Part shown: positions 58,797 to 64,000 of the stretch, piece by piece
How positions within the stretch are numbered: the stretch's first letter is position 1
Layout: each line of letters starts with the position of its first letter
DNA from: PALSA-911 sp963839645
Lineage (GTDB): Bacteria; Pseudomonadota; Alphaproteobacteria; Acetobacterales; Acetobacteraceae
Direction of reading: 5' to 3'
NCBI GenBank assembly: GCA_963839645.1
Contig: CAWIVZ010000003.1
Span: forward strand, 62,001 to 126,000
Length of the DNA: 64,000 nt
Made by a program: the position numbers and the translations under genes
Notes under the pieces: generated by a model
What the model was told of the DNA's origin: nothing
The model's input: the letters and a program-made list of their open reading frames with translations, nothing else
Database searches by the model: none

Positions 58797-59934
58797 TCAG
58801 TCCAGGCGATACAGCGCGCGCGGCGTTGTCGATGATAGATCCGCTGCTGCCATTCCTCGGGCAGCGGCACCTTGAACGCGAAGCGCGGATCGTCCTGGTC
58901 CCAGTGCGGGTAGTCGGTGGAGAACATCACGCGATCGACGCCGATCCACTCCAGCGTGGACAGCATGTCCTGCGGGCGCTCCGGCTCCTCGATCGGCTGG
59001 GTGGTGACCCAGATATGCTCGCGGATGTATTCGGACGGCGCCTTGCGCAGATGCGGCACTTCCGCCCGCAGGCGCTTCCAGTGCTTGTCCAGCCGCCAGC
59101 ACAGCGCCGGCAGCCAGGCGAAGCCGCCTTCCACCAGCACGATCTTCAGATTGGGGATCTGTTCGAACACGCCCTCGCACACCAGGCTGGTGACCAGCGT
59201 CTGCATGGTCTGCACGTAGGACGGATGTTCCTCGTGATAGAACGACGGCCAGCCGCCGCCGGTGGACGGATGGCCGCTGGTGCCGCCGAGATGCAGGGAC
59301 ACCGGGAAATCCGTCGTCGGCGCAGGCCTGCAGGATCGGCCAGTAACGGCGCCGCCCGAGCGGTTCCAGGCCGCGCGGCGGGATGTTCACCTGGGCGAAG
59401 CGGCGGTCGGTGGCGCGTTTCTCGATTTCCGCGATCGCGGCTGCCTCGTGCTCGATGTTGATCTGCACCGCGGCCTTCAGGCGCGGGTCGGGGATCGCAC
59501 CAGCGGGCGAGCTGCCATTCATTGGTGGCGGTCGCCATGGCGGCGCCGAACTCGACGTTGCGCTCGCCGGCGGCCCCGCCGACCAGCGGCGCGAGCAGGC
59601 CGTAGGCAACGTCGAACAGATCCAGCAATTGCGCCTGCATCGTCGGCAGGTCGGATCCCGGAAAGCCGCCGCCGGGCGGCCATGCGTCCATGCGCTGGCC
59701 GTTGCCGGGCGACATGCGCGGATAGTTGGACGATTTCGCGAGGCCCTGGCGCGCGCGCCCGCCGATGGTGCGGCGATGTTCCCGCCAGCGTTCCGACAGG
59801 AACGGGTCGAACTCTTCCGACGATTGCTGCACGAAGGGATGCACGTCGCAGTCGATGAAGCCGGTGAACCGCTTGTCGATGGTTTCGGCCTGTCGCCCCG
59901 ATTGCGGGTTGCGATCCAGTACGGTCACGTTCAT
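58797..59934 (-). CDS. Amidohydrolase-2 family protein with four +1 frameshifts
   Basis: Reading the reverse strand from ATG 59934, the fold is that of ACMSD-type metal hydrolases/decarboxylases: FIDCDVHPFV at the N-terminus, LKAAVQINIEHEAAAIAEIE, SLHLGGTSGHPST, LKIVLVEGGFAWLP and MFSTDYPHWDQDDPRFAF, ending NAARLYRLD. Continuity needs one base removed at each of about 59491 (a four-C run), 59302, 58831 and 58818. All four are +1 and leave 377 residues, the same size as the neighbouring paralogue. Either a sequence-error hotspot or a decayed gene. The family decarboxylates or hydrolyses aromatic-type acids. Confidence 0.8.
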
Positions 59935-59962
59935 CGCAGCACCTCCTATCCGGCCGCCCTGT

Positions 59963-61012
59963 TCAGGACAGGCGCGGGTATGTTGCCAGTGGGTTGTCGA
60001 TCAGGATCTTCTGGATCAGGTCGCGCGGCAGGCCGTTCGGCATGGCCTCGCCGCCGTCGAAATGCCAGTGCGGATAGTCGGTCGAGAACAGCAGCATCTC
60101 GTCGGAGCCGATCTGCTCGATCAGGGTCTGCACCTGGCTCTGCTCGGGCGGCTCGTCGAAGGGCTGGATGGTCAGGCGGACATGCTCGCGGATGATTTCC
60201 GACGGCAGGCGGTCGACCCAGGGCGTTTCCGCGCGCACGCCGCGCCAGGTCTTGTCGATGCGCCACAGATAGGCCGGCAGCCAGGTGACGCCGGATTCGA
60301 TCAGCACGACCTTGAGCTTGGGAAACTTCACGAACACGCCCTCGGTCACGAGGCTGTTCAGCACGGCGGCGAATCCGGGCGCGAACGAGACGTAATCTTC
60401 CAGATAGTAGGATGGCCAGCCGAGCCCGCTCGGCGGATGGCGGAAGCTGCTGCCGGCGTGGATGCCGACCGGCAGGCCGTGCCGCTCGGCGGCCTCATAG
60501 ATCGGCCAGTTCTGCCGCCGGCCGAGCGGCAGTTCCGTCAGTTCCAGCATCAGCACCTGCACGAAGCGCTTGTCGGGCGCGCAGCGATCGATCTCCTCGG
60601 CCGCCAAATCGGCGCTGTGCGGCGGCACCACGATGGAGGCGCGCAGCCGCGGGTCGCGATCCAGCCACTCCGCGGCGACCCATCGGTTGATCGCGCGGCA
60701 GAGCGCGGCCGACAGATCCTCGCTGAACATCGCCTGGGCGCCGTGCAGCACGTTGCAGATCGCGAAGCGGGACTGGAAGGGTTCCAGCACATGGCCGCGC
60801 AGCAGGTCGTAATCGCTTCCCGGCACGCCGCGCGCCGGGCGCCAGTCGGGCCGGCTGTTCAGATCGGCGTTGGCGGGAAACGCGCTCAGCTCCAGGTTAT
60901 CGGCCTCGAGGCCGCGCCGGAGGATGTGTTCGCGCCAGTAATCATCCAGATAGGGCAGCAGCGCCCGGGTGCTGGGCACCGCGGGGTGAATATCGCAATC
61001 GATAGCGTGCAT
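59963..61012 (-). CDS. Amidohydrolase-2 family protein (ACMSD-like)
   Basis: A 349-residue metal-dependent hydrolase/decarboxylase: HAIDCDIHPAVP (HxH-like metal site) at the start, VGIHAGSSFRHPPSG, LKVVLIESGVTWLPAYLWR and LFSTDYPHWHFDGG (the Asp metal ligand). It is intact, unlike its neighbour, with which it forms a tandem pair 28 bases apart. I chose ATG 61012 (MHAIDCDIHPAV); no clear ribosome site precedes it, and a GTG further upstream is possible. It diverges from two LLM genes. Confidence 0.87.
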   Translation of the reverse strand: MHAIDCDIHPAVPSTRALLPYLDDYWREHILRRGLEADNLELSAFPANADLNSRPDWRPARGVPGSDYDLLRGHVLEPFQSRFAICNVLHGAQAMFSEDLSAALCRAINRWVAAEWLDRDPRLRASIVVPPHSADLAAEEIDRCAPDKRFVQVLMLELTELPLGRRQNWPIYEAAERHGLPVGIHAGSSFRHPPSGLGWPSYYLEDYVSFAPGFAAVLNSLVTEGVFVKFPKLKVVLIESGVTWLPAYLWRIDKTWRGVRAETPWVDRLPSEIIREHVRLTIQPFDEPPEQSQVQTLIEQIGSDEMLLFSTDYPHWHFDGGEAMPNGLPRDLIQKILIDNPLATYPRLS

Positions 61013-61174
61013 CGAGGAGGGGTTCACCGGCTCCACTTTCGTCGCTCGTTGGCGCAAATCCGGACGCTTCCTGAAGGCTCCGGCGGAAACGCTAGGCGAT
61101 CCGATATGGCGCGTCCAGTTTCACGTCCGGCGGCAAGCTTGCTACGCTTCCCCGTCAACAGGGAGGCAAACGCC

Positions 61175-62029
61175 ATGGAAATCGGCGGCGCGATGTTCTT
61201 TACCGACTATGCAATGCCGGCCGGGGAGTTCGCGGCCGCGTTGGAGGCGCGCGGCTTCGGTTCGCTTTGGGCGCCGGAGCATTCGCATATCCCGACCTCG
61301 CGGCTATCGCCGTTTCCACCGGGCGGCGACCTGCCGAAGGAATATTACGAGTGCATGGATCCGTTCGTCTCCCTGACCCTGGCGGCGGGGGCGACGAAGA
61401 CCCTGAAGCTCGGCACCGGCATTTGCCTGGTGACCCAGCGCGATCCGATCCAGACCGCGAAGCTGGTGGCCTCGATCGACCAGGTGTCCCAGGGGCGCTT
61501 CCTGTTCGGTGTCGGCAATGGCTGGAACGCCGAGGAGATGGCCGATCACGGCACTGATTTCGCGAGCCGCCATAAGCTGGCGCGCGAGCGGATCGAGGCG
61601 ATGAAAATGATCTGGACGCAAACCAAGGCCGAATATCACGGCGAGTTCGTCCATTTTCCGGAGATGATGGCCTGGCCGAAGCCGGTGCAGAAGCCGCATC
61701 CGCCGGTCATCGTCGGCGGGGCGTTTCCGTACGGCGCGCGCCGGGCGATCCGCTATGGCGATGGCTGGATCCCGCATGCCAGCCGCCGCGAATATGGCGA
61801 CGTTGTGGAATTCCTGCCGCGCTTTCGCCAGATGGCCGCCGAGGCGGGCCGCGATATCGCGTCGCTCCCGGTATCGGTCTGGGGCGCGCCGGAAGACATT
61901 GACCGGCTGAACCAGTTGCGCGATGCCGGCGTGGCCCGTGTGATCATTACCTTCAAGTCCGCGCCGGCGGCGGAACTTCTGGGCAAGATGGACCGCTGGG
62001 CGGAACTGATCCGCCAGTTGAACCAATAG
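61175..62029 (+). CDS. LLM-class F420-type oxidoreductase, first of a tandem pair
   Basis: A 284-residue TIM-barrel protein: WAPEHSHIPTSRLSPFPPGG, KLGTGICLVTQRDPIQTAKL, GRFLFGVGNGWNAEEMADHG, and RYGDGWIPHASRREYGDV. It resembles the Rv-type probable F420-dependent oxidoreductases. GGGAGGC precedes ATG 61175. It begins a unit with the next gene (11-base gap) and is, by eye, roughly two-thirds identical to it, so the pair arose by duplication. Confidence 0.88.
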   Translation: MEIGGAMFFTDYAMPAGEFAAALEARGFGSLWAPEHSHIPTSRLSPFPPGGDLPKEYYECMDPFVSLTLAAGATKTLKLGTGICLVTQRDPIQTAKLVASIDQVSQGRFLFGVGNGWNAEEMADHGTDFASRHKLARERIEAMKMIWTQTKAEYHGEFVHFPEMMAWPKPVQKPHPPVIVGGAFPYGARRAIRYGDGWIPHASRREYGDVVEFLPRFRQMAAEAGRDIASLPVSVWGAPEDIDRLNQLRDAGVARVIITFKSAPAAELLGKMDRWAELIRQLNQ

Positions 62030-62040
62030 GAGCCGGCATC

Positions 62041-62895
62041 ATGCAATTCGGCGCGAGCATGTTCTTCACCGATTACTCCATGGCCCCGGCCGATCTGGCC
62101 GCGGCGCTGGAGGCGCGGGGCTTCGAATCGGTCTGGGCTCCGGAACATTCCCATATCCCCCTCAGCCGCAAATCGCCCTGGGGCGGGGGCGGGGAGTTGC
62201 CGAAGCAGTACTACGATGTGATGGACCCGTTCGTCAGCCTGACCGCGGCGGCGATGGCGACGCAGCGGTTGCGTTTGGGCACCGGCGTTTGCCTGGTGCA
62301 GCAGCGCGACGCCATCCAGACCGCCAAGCTGGTGGCATCCCTCGATCAAATCTCCGGCGGGCGCTTCCTGTTCGGCATCGGTATCGGCTGGAACCAGGAC
62401 GAGATGGAGAACCACGGCGTGGTGTTCGAGAGCCGCGCCAAGCTGGCGCGCGAGAAGATCGAGGCCATGAAGGCGATCTGGACCCAGCCGAAGGCGGAAT
62501 ATAACGGCGAGTTCATCCATTTCGGTCCGATGATGGCCTGGCCGAAGCCGGTGCAGAAGCCGTATCCGCCGATCATTGTCGGCGGAGCGTTTCCGCAGGG
62601 CGCGCGCCGCGCGATCCGCTATGGCGATGGCTGGATCCCGCTGACGGGCCGCGCCACGTCCGGCGACATCGCCGAGTATCTGCCGCGCTTCCAGCAGATG
62701 GCGGCCGAGGCCGGGCGCGATCCGGCGACGATCCCGCTGTCGTTGTTCGCGGTGCCGGAAGAGGTGGACACGTTGAAGCGCTATCGCGACCTCGGCATTT
62801 CCCGCGTCGTGGTGAGCCTGGCGTCCGAGAATGCCGGGAAAACTCTGCCGATCCTGGATCGCTGGGCGGCGATCATCCGCGAGGTGAACGCCTGA
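62041..62895 (+). CDS. LLM-class F420-type oxidoreductase, second of a tandem pair
   Basis: A 284-residue paralogue of the preceding gene: WAPEHSHIPLSRKSPWGGGG, RLGTGVCLVQQRDAIQTAKL, GRFLFGIGIGWNQDEMENHG and WPKPVQKPYPPIIVGGAFPQ. Same length and same motif order, with most differences in the loops that shape the substrate pocket. A bidirectional terminator follows 55 bases after its stop. The cofactor (F420 versus FMN) is inferred from family resemblance only. Confidence 0.88.
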   Translation: MQFGASMFFTDYSMAPADLAAALEARGFESVWAPEHSHIPLSRKSPWGGGGELPKQYYDVMDPFVSLTAAAMATQRLRLGTGVCLVQQRDAIQTAKLVASLDQISGGRFLFGIGIGWNQDEMENHGVVFESRAKLAREKIEAMKAIWTQPKAEYNGEFIHFGPMMAWPKPVQKPYPPIIVGGAFPQGARRAIRYGDGWIPLTGRATSGDIAEYLPRFQQMAAEAGRDPATIPLSLFAVPEEVDTLKRYRDLGISRVVVSLASENAGKTLPILDRWAAIIREVNA

Positions 62896-62950
62896 GCGTC
62901 TGCGCGAAGCGAGGCGCTCAAGGCCGGCATTTGCGGCCGGCATAAAAAAA

Positions 62951-62990
62951 GGCGGACACGGCCCAACACACCGTGCCCGCCCATTTTTTA
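62951..62990. terminator. Bidirectional Rho-independent terminator
   Basis: An 11-base stem with one mismatch (62951-62961 with 62971-62981) is flanked by ATTTTTTA on the right and a seven-A run on the left, giving U-tracts in both directions. It separates the forward LLM gene from the convergent MarR gene. Confidence 0.85.
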
Positions 62991-62998
62991 TTGATTAC

Positions 62999-63406
62999 TT
63001 AGCCGCGGGCGGAGGCCCGGCCGCGGGGAGCCGGTTCCGCTTCGGCGGCCGGCTTCATCTTGGCGGCGGCAGCGGAGGCCTCGGACATGATGGAGCGCAG
63101 GTCACGCAGGAACGCGGCGCCCTTCATCGTGCGCTGAACCAGCACGCTGCGGCGATCGAGCGGGTCGACCTTGCGGCGGGCCAGGTCGAGCTCGCCGAGT
63201 CGGTCGAGCGCGCGGGTGATGGCCGGCTTGGAGACGTTGAGCCCCGCGGCGAGGCCCCGCACCGTGTGCGGGCCTTCCTGCAGGTAGCAGGTGAGGAACA
63301 CGCCGAGCTGGCGCGCGGAAAGGTCCGGACCATCTCGCCGCACCAATGCGACAACCGTGTCCCGGAGAATGCCGACCAACTGGTCGGTTGACGGATTAGC
63401 AGCCAT
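62999..63406 (-). CDS. MarR-family winged-helix transcriptional regulator
   Basis: A 135-residue DNA-binding protein: LSARQLGVFLTCYLQEGPHT and the recognition-helix region VRGLAAGLNVSKPAITRALD (residues about 54-73), then LARRKVDPLDRRSVLV forming the wing. MarR proteins usually repress catabolic or efflux genes and release on binding an aromatic ligand. It lies at the end of the catabolic island but reads away from it, so a regulatory link is inference only. About 240 gene-free bases separate it from the aminopeptidase. Confidence 0.87.
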   Translation of the reverse strand: MAANPSTDQLVGILRDTVVALVRRDGPDLSARQLGVFLTCYLQEGPHTVRGLAAGLNVSKPAITRALDRLGELDLARRKVDPLDRRSVLVQRTMKGAAFLRDLRSIMSEASAAAAKMKPAAEAEPAPRGRASARG

Positions 63407-63646
63407 TTTTCAACCCTTCTGTTCTGGTAACGGCATTATGCCGTTACGGTCGTTTGTCTGTTTGACGAGATTCCCGATAGCCCCGGAAAGCTGACTACTG
63501 TCGAGCGGGTCGCCGGGATGATCGATAGGTCGGATTGTCGGTATCCCGATCGATGGTCGAACATCCTCCGTAAGCTTATCCCATATAGCCCCTTCCTCCT
63601 GCATTACAATTGCGCAATCCCACCAAAAATTGCTCGGCTTTCGCAA

Positions 63647-64000
63647 TCATGTGGCTGATTTCCGCCCGTCGGCGGCCGGACCGGCAAACCGGGTCCGCAG
63701 TGCCGAGACCACGGCGCGCATCGCCTGGGCTTCCCCGCCTTCGGGACGCCCGGGACGGGTCTGGTCATTCCACGCATACGTATCCAGGTGTGCCCACGGA
63801 ACGCCTGGTGCAATAAATCGTTCCATGAACAGGGCCGCCACGATCGCGCCGGCCATCGGTTTGGTCGAAACATTGTTGAGGTCCGCAACCGGCGAATCGA
63901 GCCAGGAACTGTAGCCCTGCCAAAGTGGCAGACGCCATAGCGGATCGTGCCTGGCTTCGCCCGCCGCGAGCAGGCTCGCGGCCCAGCCGTCGTCATTGCA
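63647..64000 (-). CDS. Leucyl aminopeptidase family (M17) C-terminal part, gene continues beyond window
   Basis: The last 117 residues of an M17 metallopeptidase. The frame stays open to the right window edge. It reads LLAAGEARHDPLWRLPLWQG near the edge, then DLNNVSTKPMAGAIVAALFM and PGVPWAHLDTYAWNDQTRPG, the conserved end of the PepA/PepB catalytic domain, and stops at 63647. These hexameric cytosolic enzymes remove N-terminal residues from peptides. Only the part containing some active-site surroundings is visible; the metal-binding residues lie outside. Confidence 0.85.
   Translation of the reverse strand, partial: CNDDGWAASLLAAGEARHDPLWRLPLWQGYSSWLDSPVADLNNVSTKPMAGAIVAALFMERFIAPGVPWAHLDTYAWNDQTRPGRPEGGEAQAMRAVVSALRTRFAGPAADGRKSAT

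Overview
The window reads as chromosomal DNA of a GC-rich alphaproteobacterium, most likely a member of Rhodospirillales/Acetobacteraceae. The evidence is a CtrA-type cell-cycle regulator beside fliI/fliJ, a MipZ division-site ATPase, ccmAB next to acnA, the tRNA-Tyr/Gly/Trp-secE-nusG group, and strongly GC-biased third codon positions. The taxonomic call is inference from gene content, not a search.

Layout. 0-9.2 kb: end of a branched-chain-type (Liv) ABC operon that continues into two SDRs and a carboxymuconolactone-decarboxylase-like protein, facing a reverse pair (LigI-like amidohydrolase, molybdopterin hydroxylase large subunit). 9.3-20.6 kb: housekeeping genes (nadE, tRNA-Thr, a complete IS256-family element, a Do/HtrA protease, a FAH-family hydratase, rlmB with a repetitive Arg/Gly tail, three tRNAs, secE, nusG) and a methyltransferase-glycosyltransferase fusion. 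20.7-28.1 kb: glycosyltransferase, UDP-sugar dehydrogenase, fliJ/fliI, ctrA, an aminotransferase and a Cys-motif protein. 28.1-38.7 kb: ccmB/ccmA, acnA, tRNA-Ala, yggT, DUF167, folD, a patatin-like lipoprotein, a hydroxyacid dehydrogenase, mipZ and tRNA-Thr. 38.7-46.6 kb: an AT-rich gap, a PEP-CTERM metalloprotease-like gene, a liv deletion scar beside two orphan sugar-type ABC permeases, and a polyprenyl-glycan locus (PNPT transferase, CapD/PglF-type dehydratase, DegT aminotransferase). 46.6-62.9 kb: a large catabolic island with a one-chain acyl-CoA carboxylase, four LLM flavin oxidoreductases, an acyl-CoA-dehydrogenase-like monooxygenase, a GMC oxidoreductase, a DDN-like protein, a Rieske ferredoxin and two amidohydrolases. 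62.9-64 kb: bidirectional terminator, MarR regulator and the end of an M17 aminopeptidase.

Two window-wide observations matter most. First, three copies of a roughly 240-base nested palindromic repeat (32.2, 33.4 and 52.8 kb) have 20-base terminal inverted repeats and five stem-loops, with stem changes that keep pairing; one copy supplies the 3' end of a coding gene. Second, at least 15 apparent frameshifts, several in normally essential genes (nusG, folD, nadE, acnA), are all +1 insertions. That fits insertion-biased base-calling error better than gene decay, so these genes are annotated here as probably intact.
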